From: Terebella lapidaria
Taxonomy: Eukaryota; Annelida; Polychaeta; Terebellida; Terebellidae
DNA: 64,000 nucleotides
Assembly: GCA_949152475.1 (NCBI GenBank)
Contig: OX424563.1
Location: 2,391,001 to 2,455,000 of the forward strand
Direction: 5' to 3'
The position numbers and the translations under genes are program-made. Within the stretch, counting starts at the first letter, position 1, and every line of letters starts with the position of its first letter. The notes below the pieces were generated by a model. That model had not been told where the DNA came from, did no database searches, and worked only from the letters and a program-made list of their open reading frames with translations. Positions 44,791 through 56,299 of this stretch are shown in pieces.

Positions 44791-44959
44791 TTAAACATAT
44801 ATGGATATAGTCTACAAAACAGGTGGACACAGGTAAGAAAGTAAGTAACTTTACCGGATATTAACCTACGTCCATCCAGTGATATCAGCTTACATGTAAA
44901 TATGTTAAAGTTGAATCCGCTATTCCAAAATGCTGTCATTTATCCTTCCCACTGACACC

Positions 44960-45215
44960 ATGTAAATCTTGTGTCGGTGATAATAACTTGATACTTGCAT
45001 TCATACCACTGAGCAAGTGTCACTGCTGGTGAACGATGAATCTTTCCTCGAGGATACCATAGACTTAGTAGCCTTTTGAATGGATACTTATGTGCTTATT
45101 ACGCACCTATTTCATGAGGTTCGTTTCGGATTTTTAATTTGTTTCAATAAGTTGTCAGGCAGTTATATACTGAAATGTAAATGTACAGTCAAAACAACCA
45201 CATTTTACACTCTGT
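44960..45215 (-). repeat. Outer block equivalent to positions 1-260
   Basis: Its reverse complement follows 1-260 in order, including CAGCAGTGACACY and CTCAGTGGTATGAATG. Copy 3 of the 185-bp dispersed repeat is part of it (45050-45215). Confidence 0.7.
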
Positions 45216-47484
45216 CTGGCTTTGTTTTTATTCCAAAATGGTGTAATTTATGTGTGTTTTGTATTGATGTTCACGTTCATCTTACCACCAAATCAATGAG
45301 ATGACGTTTTGCCGCCCAGGCTGATCAAACATGGATATATTATTCCCTGTCTGATGTCGACTGTCAAGAAATTCTATAGTATGTACTATGATCTGGTCAT
45401 ATTTGTGGCAAACCTGTCACACGTATGATGGAAGATTTCATCCTATTCGTGTGGTTTTTGTGCATATATTTGGGTCTTGAATTGACAGTTTGTATGTCAC
45501 AGCGGGTGTCAGAAGATGTGTACTCTTCCAAAGCACGCTATCACATATAACTGGCTGGGTGTCTGTAATATTCACATGACATCGAATAGATGTTTATGTC
45601 ACATGAAAACGAATGTTTTATGTTACCTAGTAAAATCGATCTTATTCCTTTTCTCCTCATGGGTGAGTACCAATAACTAGAAAACACAACACACAAATCA
45701 TATTGCGACACCCCAAATTAATGTCCAATGCTTTGAATTGGGGCTACTAGATTCGATTTTGATTCAGTTAATGTTCACTCATTATCATGCTGTAGACGCA
45801 GAAAAAAACCCTGCAATTATGTTGCAGGAAACTGACAGGTTGGTATTTCATTGAAAATGTAATTACTCTATCAAATGAATGTTTATTGAAGCTGGGACGG
45901 ATTGTAATAATTTCTGGTTATCTGAAAGTGAAATATGGTTTGTAAAGATGATGGCCACCGAATAATTATATTCAATGTTGATTGCAAATATTCCTCTGCT
46001 GATCACGAATCAGCCGTAAATTATACACATGATCTATGAGTCCTTTCATATGAAAGGACAGCGTCGATATCGATATACTGTATTAAAATATAACACATAT
46101 GTTGTGACAGGAAACTCAGATGTCCCATGCACATATACTGAAAGATATATTAATTTTTCTTCGTGATATCTTCGTGGAATTTGGTGGTCGAATATTTCAA
46201 CAAATTATTTGTATTCCAATGAGTACTAACTGTGCGTCATTTTTGACTGACATGTTTTTTTTTATCGTTGTATGAATCAGATACAATGAATGAATCAGCC
46301 AAGAAGAGGATCTAAGAAACAAAGTAGTCGATTTAATCTGACTTTTAGAGATATAAATGGTGTATTGTCACTGAATACATGAAAGTATTATGTACATTTG
46401 TATGTCTGGTGTTATGTACATTTGTATGTGATTACCCAAATCTATTTTGCAAAATACAACCAAAGAATTGATTCGAAGATATTATAATGCTAATTCTGCA
46501 CACGTCTGTTCTGTTGTTTGACTGTATGCAAATTAAATGGTGGAACACGAGAGGAAGAGTGCATAGTGTGATAACTATGGTGATAATATTCCTGTACACG
46601 CCCCTGGAGAGGTGGTAGGGGCCTGAGTTGAATGTCACTGGGCTAAGAGTTGCTCCGTGTACAGATCTTCAAGTGACTATATCAGATGGAATAAACCTGC
46701 CTGTACTTAGGTCTTTCCATGTTTTCCATTGGTGATATACAAATGAAGATGGAATATCAGTGTCATTAATTGATGCTCCTCTCACTGGGAGCACCCATTT
46801 ATACATAAAATACACAACAAAAATTTATCTCACGGATGAATTCTTTATTATCGCTGTTCTCAGGCCACCCTATTACCACGAAAAATGGATGGCTACATTT
46901 ATCCTACATTCGGATGGCAGGTGCTAAACTGATAACCCTCTTTCAGACAGAAGGTTTGTATGACGATTTATCCTCACATAGGTCACCAATTCAATTAACC
47001 TTTCCATCGCTATGTGTCGTTGAGCTGTCAAACTCAGGACGTCTCTGACTAATCTGTTCCAAGATAATTGGTGATAAAAAAATGTCTTCACAATTGTCGG
47101 CGAATTATATTGCATAACCATTAATAGGATGGTACCCTTGGCCTATGTACTAAAATTGCAAAATAAAGACATATTTTCACATCGAATGGGATGCGGTAAT
47201 TATATTTGAGGGAAGGGAGTTACAGCATATCGAGTCCAGTCGTTGCCCGTCATAGTGACACAATGGCACAAATATTTCGTTGTTTTAATATGTATATTTT
47301 TCAAACTCAGGGCCGACACATCACATTCTATCTCTATCTATATTATGTGAATACATTATTATGAAGATTCATGACGTTCACAAAAGTGGGTTTTTTCTTT
47401 GTCAAGAAAACAATCATCGAAAGAAATATATCAGCACGTTTATCAACGATCGATTACCTCTGATATTGAAGTTGTTGTATCAGT
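45216..47484. other. No gene; contains a relative of 13060-15170
   Basis: 46990-47480 resembles the reverse complement of 13200-13604 joined to 15091-15170, i.e. without the 13605-15088 transposon. A perfect 20-bp palindrome, GTCCTTTCATATGAAAGGAC, is at 46040-46059. No coding sequence recognised. Confidence 0.5.
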
Positions 47485-47796
47485 ATGCATTGTGGAATAG
47501 TGATCACAAAACGTATGAAAGGTAATGTGATGTTGTTAGCATTTCTATCGATGTACACATTATACTTGATCACAAGACAGTGCACTCTTTCCTGCGTTCC
47601 CTTCGATATGACATCGATCGGCAAACCCGCGATAAACGCCTGTGAACCACCAGATATTCAATCTGAACCAAATGTGATATATAAACCACAATACTGCAAT
47701 GATGTAATGGTAACAATGGAAATCATCATTCTATTTGTTCAACGACAGTCCATGACGATAGGAAATTCCCCACCCACGCCGTGTGACAATTTATAA
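47485..47796 (+). CDS. Candidate exon of a secreted cysteine-containing protein
   Basis: A 103-codon open frame. From the internal ATG at 47515 the product begins MKGNVMLLAFLSMYTLYLIT, a plausible signal peptide, followed by a short cysteine-containing segment (CTLSCVPFD, then NACEPP and YCND). Possible splice donors GTAATG (47703) and GTAACA (47709) would end the exon after YCND. A decayed relative at 12990-13170 (-) conserves the signal-peptide start. No downstream exon was identified and the protein is not recognised. It may be the first exon of a gene that is otherwise lost or lies elsewhere. Confidence 0.3.
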   Translation: MHCGIVITKRMKGNVMLLAFLSMYTLYLITRQCTLSCVPFDMTSIGKPAINACEPPDIQSEPNVIYKPQYCNDVMVTMEIIILFVQRQSMTIGNSPPTPCDNL

Positions 47797-47855
47797 TTTG
47801 GGAAGCACATTCGACGTAGAGACCTTCGCGTTGCCATCAGGATGAGAAATCCACC

Positions 47856-47945
47856 TACCTTGACGGGATTCGAACCCACACTACCCACGCCTATGAACTT
47901 CGTTGCTTCAACAGCCACAAGTTCTATCCACTCGGCTACAAAGGT
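47856..47945 (-). other. tRNA-like sequence (SINE head or degenerate tRNA)
   Basis: On the minus strand the A box is TAGCCGAGTGG (plus 47928-47938) and the B box GGTTCGAATCC (plus 47866-47876). The spacing, about 50 nt, fits a type II (Leu/Ser-like) tRNA. The acceptor stem pairs for five of seven positions and the anticodon arm is not clear, so a working tRNA is unlikely. Only one copy is seen in the window. Confidence 0.5.
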
Positions 47946-49634
47946 GGTTCAGTTTCTTGGAGCAATTGACAGAGGCGGATACGATGTGCACGACAGCCAT
48001 CATATTTCACCGACAACCATTCAAATCGAAACTGATCGTTGACAGTGAGCTCCAAAAGCTCCAAATTAACCGGTACCGTCTAAATGGATGTCCTGACGTG
48101 GAACCAATATAAAAGACCAGGGAATTGATGATATCAACGATTTCTTACGTCAATGCTGCGTGACTTGATATAAACAATCACGGAAAAGTCTGAATGCTGA
48201 CAAAAATAGCATTACAGATACTTTCATTCAGTGGAGGTGCAATCATGTGAAATCTCCACAGGAGTTCAATAGAAAAGCGTGGTTTGATAACTTAAAGACA
48301 TCACGATACGCCGACTCATATATGTCACTCACTTATGTTTCACTCAACCTCAAATCCTAATAAGTTACGCCTCAAGCTACATCTGAGAACACCAGTCATA
48401 ATGTGTGATATGACACCAGTTCATCCTAAGGTGATATAATGGTGAAGTTATGCCTCTTCATTCGATGAATCAATTGTGATGAGTTGGTTGTGATAAAATT
48501 CGGTGACATTTATTTCCAACATACGTCAATATAATGTGGCATACATAGTTTCAGCGATGTTTCAATAGCTATTGTCTGCTATGATTTAAACAAAAAATGA
48601 TGGATCTAGAATATCCTGCCCCATTAATGTTATATAAATTTGACAACATAAAGGTTGAAAAGTTAGCACATACCAGGTATAAATGGATGGAGAATTGTGA
48701 ATTTATTAAGTATACATAAATTTAAACGATGACGGCTAAAGGCAAACAAACCTTCATTACTTTCTATTACAAGAATCGTGATATCACGATATACCATTCA
48801 TCACACCCCAATGGAGCGTTGGCACAGCTAATACTGTCGTTATCATGGCATTGGTCGACATTCAGGCATAATATCACCGTTTGACTGACCATTGTCTCGC
48901 GTTACCTTGGTAACAAATAGTCTGCACGTGCGTTTTAACCACCATCAGATCGTGTGCTAGGTCGGGTGATGGATGTCCGCTCTTAATTTTGCAGTCTGGA
49001 ACAAGTCACACAGAGTGATAATGGGTGTACTGATTCATATGGGTATTGACTATGATTTTCACGACTACTGTGGATACATACATTGTACATGCATATGCAT
49101 GTGATTCCTTGATAATATTCCTTGGACTATCATTACATCGTGCATTGTGGTTGATCGCGAAACACTGAAGAACCAGTGCCAAAAAAATTTTATTGATAAA
49201 AAATACAATTTAAAAATCAATAGGGGAACTTGCAGCAAAATGGAAATAAAGACAAACATATGCATGTGCATTCATTAGATAACCAAGGCAAAAACGTTAC
49301 GTTGCATTCCCAGCATATTATGCTGTAAAATGATCATATTCTTATTTTCATGTGCGACAAAAATGTATCAAGTCAAATTTATTCAAAACTGTATGGTACA
49401 TTCTGTTTTACACAATCAATCATTTTGAACATAAACTTGATACATTACAGAGCTGTGAAGTTGAGTCATAGACTAATTATTATATGGTTAGAAGTAGAAA
49501 TACTTGTTCACAAACATGAAATTCTTGTGAACAAGTCTTGTAATTCTTATGAAATTGTATTGTTGGCTTGCTAAATGTCATTGTCAACACCAGTGCACAA
49601 AATACACAGGTGCTGAGCGTGCTACTTCCAGAGT
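47946..49634. other. No gene seen
   Basis: AT-rich non-coding DNA. A perfect hairpin CTTGTTCACAA / TTGTGAACAAG with an 11-nt loop lies at about 49503-49535. Confidence 0.4.
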
Positions 49635-49709
49635 TTGAAGAACGATATACCACCATCCATGCAAAATTCATTCAAATTACATGTCTGGTTCCTTCTCGAT
49701 TTTGATCAA

Positions 49710-49832
49710 GTGAGATTAATCAAGGAAGGGGATGCGGCTGAGATGACGCCAGAACAAGAGAGGAGCCCGTCTCGTTTACCAAGGCCGAGGACGCTACGAG
49801 TAGTTCTCAATGACAACACGTCCACGCCATGA
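49710..49832 (+). CDS. Possible terminal exon
   Basis: An unusually GC-rich open stretch reading VRLIKEGDAAEMTPEQERSP and ending PRTLRVVLNDNTSTP before TGA. It follows an AG (GATTTTGATCAAG) that could be a weak splice acceptor. Composition differs from the surroundings and looks coding, but no partner exon, repeat or homologue was recognised. Confidence 0.2.
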   Translation: MRLIKEGDAAEMTPEQERSPSRLPRPRTLRVVLNDNTSTP

Positions 49833-50650
49833 ACGATTCCTTGTGCACAATTTCTATGGAATGGTGCAGTGATTGGCGGCTACATTCATCGTTTAAATAT
49901 GCCAAGGACATGTCATACTGTGTGCGTTGCTACGATTCAACGCTGCGGCGCGAATAATATTGGGTCCATTTCCCGAATAAGTCCTGTTTTTTACTACTCT
50001 CCGCAGGTATTGACATTGTGATAAAATCCAAATAATTAATATATATATATATATATATATACTTTTTTCATTCAAGGAAAATGGAGAATCTTTTCCAGCT
50101 CAACTGATTCTGCCTTTCTCAGTTTCGAGAGCCTAAAATTCACCGTTCTTGTGTGTCACGAGAACTTGAAAACACATTTCGAGAACAGCATTCCTGAAAA
50201 CACTGAATAGAAAATGTCGCTGTCCCGGTCAGTAGAGAAGGATCAAACAAGACAGAATATAAATTGCTTACCAACAATGCCGATTGCCACAGTATTCACA
50301 CAGTATATATAATACCAGTGACATCATGAGACTTCGTGTTGAGCTTCGTGTGAACAGCCACGCGGAGGAAAAATGGACGAGAGATTGATTAGTATATATT
50401 TGAAATGCATGGTAACCGATGCATATAGGCTACTTGCTGTATTATTTGTTCTGGACTAAACACTTCCTATATATTTTGTCATTACATTTATGTATCATGT
50501 CATGTCACATCGACTCTTTATCGTTACATTTATGTATCATGTCACGTTACATCGACTGCATAATGAGATAAGAAATGCGTTGTTGTTATATGCACAGTAT
50601 TAGTACTGTAATAAATATCTCGGCAGAGTCATCATGAAAAATGATATACC
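49833..50650. repeat. Non-coding DNA with a dispersed repeat and TA microsatellite
   Basis: A TA microsatellite lies at 50039-50061. 50110-50390 is repeated in the same orientation at 56940-57210, sharing GTTCTTGTKTGTCACG and GCCGRTTGCCACAGTAT. No gene. Confidence 0.6.
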
Positions 50651-50656
50651 ACTGTA

Positions 50657-51096
50657 AGGCCAAAAAAAGTATTATGGTTCTAATTAGGCGCGCACGTCAT
50701 TTTTAAACCTGCGCATCACTCTTTTTTTTTAAAAAAAAAACCAAAAAAAAACTCGCGCATCACTTTTTGAGAACTGAATTTCTTTTTTTTCTTCTTAGTA
50801 AATTGACACCCGTACACCGATTTTGGGGAGATACTGATCAAGTAAAATGGTCCCGAGTGTCTTTGACATTGCAAAACTTGGTGTATGGCTGACCAAACAG
50901 GGCAAATTCAACCGGGTCGCTTATCAACAGCAAATTATAGAGGAAAATAGTTGGCCAAATGAGCCATATTTGACCGGATCAGCCATCGGCTACCAATACT
51001 AGCAAAAAAAAAGGGGAAAAAAAAGAAAATCGCGTCGTCGCATCACTTTTTCGGGGACCCCAATAACCAGAACCATAATACTTTTTTTTGGGCCTA
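50657..51096. mobile_element. 440-bp MITE, TIR AGGCCAAAAAAAGTATTATG
   Basis: The left end AGGCCAAAAAAAGTATTATG and the complement of the right end TAGGCCCAAAAAAAAGTATT match over about 26 bp, including ATTATGGTTCT. Flanking ACTGTA is perfect at 50651-50656 and 51097-51102, although a shorter ACTG duplication with ends starting TA is also possible. GCGCATCACT-type units repeat inside. No ORF. Confidence 0.75.
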
Positions 51097-51102
51097 ACTG
51101 TA

Positions 51103-53430
51103 AAAAGTGAGAAAGTTATTGAGAATGAGAATTCGCGAACAGCTCACTTATCAAAACTCTGGAGCATGAAGAATCCGATTTCCTGTGTGACGTATAGCCT
51201 CAGTAAATCACCTTTCTTGGTTCTCTACATTCACACCCGGGCGAGGGCCTACTTGTCAGTAGCTTTCGGGTCTGCCAGCAAGTTCTTCTCAATGTATAGA
51301 CGTGAAGGTAACCGCTAACTAGATATATTGTGCATGATGTATCATTTCTAATAATTCAACTACTACTCGAAGCTCGATGAACGCCTTCAAATCCTCTAAG
51401 GAAGCTAGAGGTAAAAGTGGAAATATTCTGGGCGACAAAACGCCTCGAGGAGTTTAACACTTTAAGAAAACAGCGATCAATACCCGGATGTCATCGGGTG
51501 ATACCAAACCTGAGATATATGTGCAGTAAAACACGGACACTTGAACATCAGACGGGCCGTTACAACGATAATTCCGATTTATTGAAGGTGCCAAATATGA
51601 GAAGTAAGCCTAAACATAACGGGTCATTAAATTGTAAGTGCAATAACGAGGGACAGTAAATTTTGCCGCTCAAACATATCGCAACCCTAAACTGGGAGAA
51701 CAATGGCGAGGAATAAATGGTTCCCAATTTATCTTGGGCAATCAACATCACTGAGTACGTTGCCTAGGGTGGTGAGCCAGAGTGTTTGGCACAGACAGAA
51801 AATGTAGGTGTCACTGAAATCTTACTCATTTATATAACAATTTATCTTTCAATGATTTATTCACCAATAAGCGTCGGGAAGTGCAGAATAATGATGCGGG
51901 TGGATCTATGTTGATTCTCAAATGGGCATTTAAATGTTTTCTCAAAGTTCATCGGATGCTCGCATGTATGGCTTAAATTTCGTTTTTCAAGTAATTACCG
52001 AGTCATGTTGAAGTGTTGTATTTTTCGCTCTGGAAGGAAATAATACATGGTTAGTGCTATTCAAATGTGTAATTACACATTGATTATACTAACAGGTTTC
52101 ATGTAACAGTATATTTTTCGAGACAACTTGGGTTGATCTGTCTGCTTGCATTTATTTATAGATTCCTTGCACATCTTACTTAACTACGTTCTGCAGTTGA
52201 GAACTGCAGACAGGCCGTGTTACTGGAGGTTTACGATTGTCACAATCCAATAAGCGTAAGTGACTTTGTATGTCAGTTGGTTTTGGTTGTCCCTGTTTGA
52301 CTCGTGAATCTATAACTTCGTTACTGCGCTTGGAAGTTCGGTGAAACTGACTGAGTTATTACAATTTTTTAAAGTAATTAAATACAAAAGTTGAATTTCA
52401 AGTGGAATACTGTTACAGAAGTCACGCAGCAAACAATACAAGCCAAAGTGTGTAACACCGGAGATCTATTGTGATGTTCTGTGAAAACAACTTGTTTCAC
52501 ACGAATGACAAGTATTAAATCATCTACGTGAATGAACGCATATACACATACAGCGTTTGTGAATGACCGATTAAGTCGGTCGTCATACGTAACTGGCATA
52601 TATATGAACTTATCTGCATATATAAATTGATAAAACATAAAAAAAACACCTGTTGTTCTATCATTGTATATTGCACAATTATTTCCAGACGAAGAAAAGT
52701 TTTGTGTTAATTATCATACAAATAGGGCTATTGTCTAGACCCCGTTTAACACCAGTAACCAATGTTCAAATATGCGAATATATATTTTGCGGAAACATAC
52801 ATAGTTTCGTGTCTTTGATAAGAATAATTGTAGGTCTACGCCAGAAAGTTTTATGACACTCCTGTCCTTCGCGAATTTAATCTGCCCAAAATGAGTACGC
52901 GTGTGCATACAAAACACCATGGAGTATTTCTGCTTTGAAGTCCTACCAAGCTGCCCATTGTCATCGCCTATTGTTTTTATCAATGATATTAATGGAAATA
53001 AGGTAATGATATACATGAATTACAATAAGTGTGATGGAGGTATCGCTACAAACCATTCTATCAGCTACCAATGAGTGATTCAACTACATTACTAATGCAT
53101 ATTTCTTGTATATACGTCATCCCTTCGTGGTGTACCTATTACGTGTCCTAATATGCATAATTGGCCTGACAAACTCTCATCATCGACCGCCGTTAAATGT
53201 TTGACACCATCACTAACAAAACTAACAAAAAGCACCGAGGCTTGAAAATCACATCATCGCCAAACCCTCTAAAGCATAACAAGTGCCGACCAAACACAGT
53301 GAATTTCGTTCATGGCTTCGTAATTTGAGATCACGACTTTGTAATTCGACATTTGTGAGTTTTATATATTTACCTACAACATGGCCTTAATACATTTTCT
53401 TTGTCTTACAAATATGGTCGTTCAGGTATC
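51103..53430. other. No gene seen
   Basis: AT-rich. A 9-bp-stem hairpin TCTGCAGTT-GAG-AACTGCAGA lies at 52190-52210. ORFs are under 95 codons without recognisable domains. Confidence 0.4.
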
Positions 53431-53438
53431 AGGCTGTT

Positions 53439-53680
53439 ACGGAGCCCCTGAGGGAACTTAACCGAGAGTTTAAAAAAAAATTAGCGTTCAAACGAACTCT
53501 TCGCTTTCCTGCGCGATCTTTTCACGTTCGAACGTGACATTTTCACGTTCGAAAGTGATATTGTGATATCCTTCTCAGGATTCACGGGTGTCAGCATAAT
53601 CATGGCTATTGGAAGGACCGTGAAGATCGCGTTAGAACTCACAGTTTTCACTCACAGGTGTGTCCTCTTAGGGGCTCCGT
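53439..53680. mobile_element. 242-bp MITE with 8-bp target duplication
   Basis: Ends are ACGGAGCCCCTGAGG and, on the complement, ACGGAGCCCCTAAGA. AGGCTGTT is perfectly duplicated at 53431-53438 and 53681-53688. The palindrome CACGTTCGAACGTG lies inside. An 8-bp duplication suggests a hAT-like origin. No ORF. Confidence 0.85.
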
Positions 53681-54249
53681 AGGCTGTTGGAGATGCAAGA
53701 GAATAAATTTAACACTGGTATAAATTGCCGAATATACCCCTCAAGGCAACATCGTTTTCCTCTCGCTATCGACTGGGTGCCTCCATTTATCTAATCAGGG
53801 AGACTCTTACTGTATTGTGTCCTCGAGGCACCCATTTATCAGAAATATATCAGGATCCATACATTTCGGGCCGAATACCCTAAACATACTTCCAAACGTG
53901 AGTTTCACCAGGCCTGGGTTACATTTCCCATTCCTGATAGGATAGGCGAGCGGGATAACCTCCATAGATTATAGACAACTATCGGGGTATTCTATTCTTT
54001 ATCCCACATAGCCTGCTATCAGAGGCTAAAGTGCTTCGAGTAGGCTGTTTCCGTCGCATATCACCATTTCTGATAGATTTGTAGACATTCATCCCTTTAA
54101 AGAGATGATGTTTGTTCATATTCCCTTTTCTGTCACTGCAACCAGAGCATTCGATACACAACAATAACCAGTTTTATGTATTTCTGCTGAAATGGTGCGT
54201 GAAAGTACTGTATTCTGCTGTTTATTAGAGAGCTCCAGATATCCCTAGT

Positions 54250-55680
54250 CCAGCGGCTTAGCGAAATAATCGTTCAAATTGTGATACAAGCATGAAATTT
54301 AACACACACGTTGACATTAGGTCACTTTTCAAAATTGAACGTTTAGCCACTCCGAAAAAACAAAATGGCCGCCATTTTCCAAGATGGCCGCCATTTTGTC
54401 TAAGTCAAGACTTTTCACACAATAAAAACTACGTAAGTTTGCATTTATGGTATATCAGAATATTTTTAAAACGTTTTTATCATTACTAAATCTTTCCAAA
54501 TGTACCTCCGATGGGCGCCACTCTGGATTTTTCCGAAAACGCTGTAAATATGCAAATAAGGATCCGCCATTACTGAAATATTTGTTTTTGTTGATATCTT
54601 AAGAATTAAGCATCCAATCTCATTGAATGAAGTGTCTATACCTATGTTTTCATGGTCAAAGAAGATGATTATGTCATTCAAATATGCCATTTATGTAAAT
54701 TTATTCATTAATATGCAAATTAGGAGCCACCATTACTGAAATATTTGTTTTTGTTGATATCTTGAGAACTAAGCATCCAAGCTCAATGAATGAAGGGTCT
54801 ATACCTATGTTTTTATGGTCAAAGAAGATGACTATGCCATTTAAAGGTGCAATTTATGTAAATTTATTCATAAATATGCAAATTGGGAACCGCCATTACT
54901 GAAATATTTGTTTTTGTTGATATCTTGAGAACTAAGCATCCAATCTCAATGGATGAAGGGTCCATACCTATGTTTTTATGGTCAAAGAAGATGACTATGC
55001 CATTTAAAGGTGCAATTTATGTAAATTTATTCATAAATATGCAAATTAGGAGCCGCCATTACTGAAATTTTTGTTTTTGTTGATATCTTGAGAACTAAGC
55101 ATCCAATCTCGATGAATGGAGGGTCTATACCTATGTTTTTATGGTCAAAGAAGACGACTATGCCTTTCAAAGGTGTAATTTATGTAAATTCATGTATTAA
55201 TATGCAAATTAGCAGCCGCCAATACTGAAATATTTGTTTTTGTTGATATTTTGAGAACTAAGCGTCCAAGCACAAGGATTGAAATGTCTATACTTATGTT
55301 TTTATGGTAAAAGAAGATGACTATGCCATTCATTTGATGCAATTTATGTGATTTTTTTCGTTAATATGCAAATTAGGAGCTGTCCGACTGAAATATTTGT
55401 TTTTATTGATACATGAGAACTAAGCGAGAACTAAGCGTCCAAACACAAAGATTGAAGTGTTTACACCTATGTTTTGATGGTCAGAGTAGATGATTACGCC
55501 ATCCAAAGCTGTAATTTATTTAAATTCCTTCATTATTTTGCAAACAAGGAGCCACCATCACTGATGGTTTTTGTCAATATCTTGAGAACTATAGCATCCA
55601 GTCACAATGATTGAAGTGTCTGTACCATGTTTTTATGGTCAAAGAAGATGACTGTGCCATTCAAATGTGCGGTTTAGCTA
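54250..55680 (+). repeat. 163-bp tandem array with a mobile-element-like head
   Basis: A ~280-bp head (54250-54530, with CAAAATGGCCGCCATTTTCC) is followed by seven degenerate monomers of 162-165 bp. Starts are near 54565, 54726, 54891, 55053, 55217, 55383 and 55553, each with GAAATATTTGTTTTTGTTGA and TATGTTTTTATGGTCAAAGA. The head plus a single monomer recurs inverted at 61140-61640. Variable monomer number inside one flank type resembles pearl/Helitron-like elements of bivalves. The ORFs running through it are periodicity artefacts. Confidence 0.8.
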
Positions 55681-55744
55681 CGGAAAACGAAATAGTTGAA
55701 GAAAATGTTTGTACCACTTTAAGTTATGTAACGTTGTATGTGTT

Positions 55745-55920
55745 CAATTCAATTCAATTCAAATAGTTTATTTCACCACCAATCAAAGTACATGTAGCAA
55801 TTTAGGTAGAATGGCAAAATACAAATGGTGAAAAGGGGAAGGCTGGAAGCTTAAAGCTTATAACGCAAACCCCCGTTGACAAAATAACAAATAAAGTAAA
55901 CAAATACAATGAGTAACAAC
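55745..55920 (-). mobile_element. 3' tail of a non-LTR retroposon
   Basis: An AATTC-type microsatellite (CAATTCAATTCAATTCAA) followed on the plus strand by ATAGTTTATTTCACCACC looks like the reverse of a LINE/SINE 3' end with a short tandem tail. No coding part recognised. Confidence 0.4.
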
Positions 55921-56042
55921 ATAATACTGTGTGGATACCAATTCAATATAGTAACATAAAGAAATGTAACAGATACATTAAAGAAAAAATATATATATAC
56001 TGCTGGTGTAAGTATATATAGAGTAGATGATTTATATATAGT

Positions 56043-56234
56043 GTGTGCGAGTGGAGAGCTCTGCGTACAATACTTCCAGCAATTGCCTCAATCTGCCAGG
56101 AACTCACCAAATGTGGCTGCAAAAATCCGTGTGGGAGCCAGTGCAAGTGCCAACATGATTGCTTGAACATGATTGCACTACACTATGCAACTGTACTTGT
56201 GGCGAGTCATGAATTCCAACACACATCAGCCTAA
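56043..56234 (+). pseudogene. Cysteine-rich fragment, possibly from a mobile-element protein
   Basis: The open frame contains ELTKCGCKNPCGSQCKCQ. CxC-rich tails of this kind (CxCK..C....CxC) occur at the C-termini of some repetitive, transposon-associated proteins of invertebrates. The match is short and by pattern only; upstream sequence is not coding. Confidence 0.3.
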
Positions 56235-56299
56235 CAAACTAGTGTGGTACCAGTGTGGTACTACCGGTAGTAGACATGTATGTCACATTATATGTGTGG

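Larger units (their letters stand above)
28402..45215. repeat. Right arm of the inverted duplication
   Basis: Matches the left arm in reverse orientation from 28402 to about 40560, then, after about 4.4 kb without a left-arm match in register, again at 44960-45215 (equivalent to 1-260). Arm-specific additions are the transposon at 28841-29960, the unmatched block at 30335-30860, the TRIM-like element at 34233-34730 and the repeat at 37795-38065. Confidence 0.88.

Noticed and set aside
1..45215. Inverted duplication as an assembly artefact or unmerged haplotype
   Set aside because: Arms differ by clear point changes, several private insertions with target duplications and a nonsense codon; a haplotype would not be inverted. 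Long-read confirmation would still be welcome.
54540..55640. CRISPR-like array
   Set aside because: Units are ~163 bp, diverged, without short direct repeats and unique spacers; eukaryotic context.
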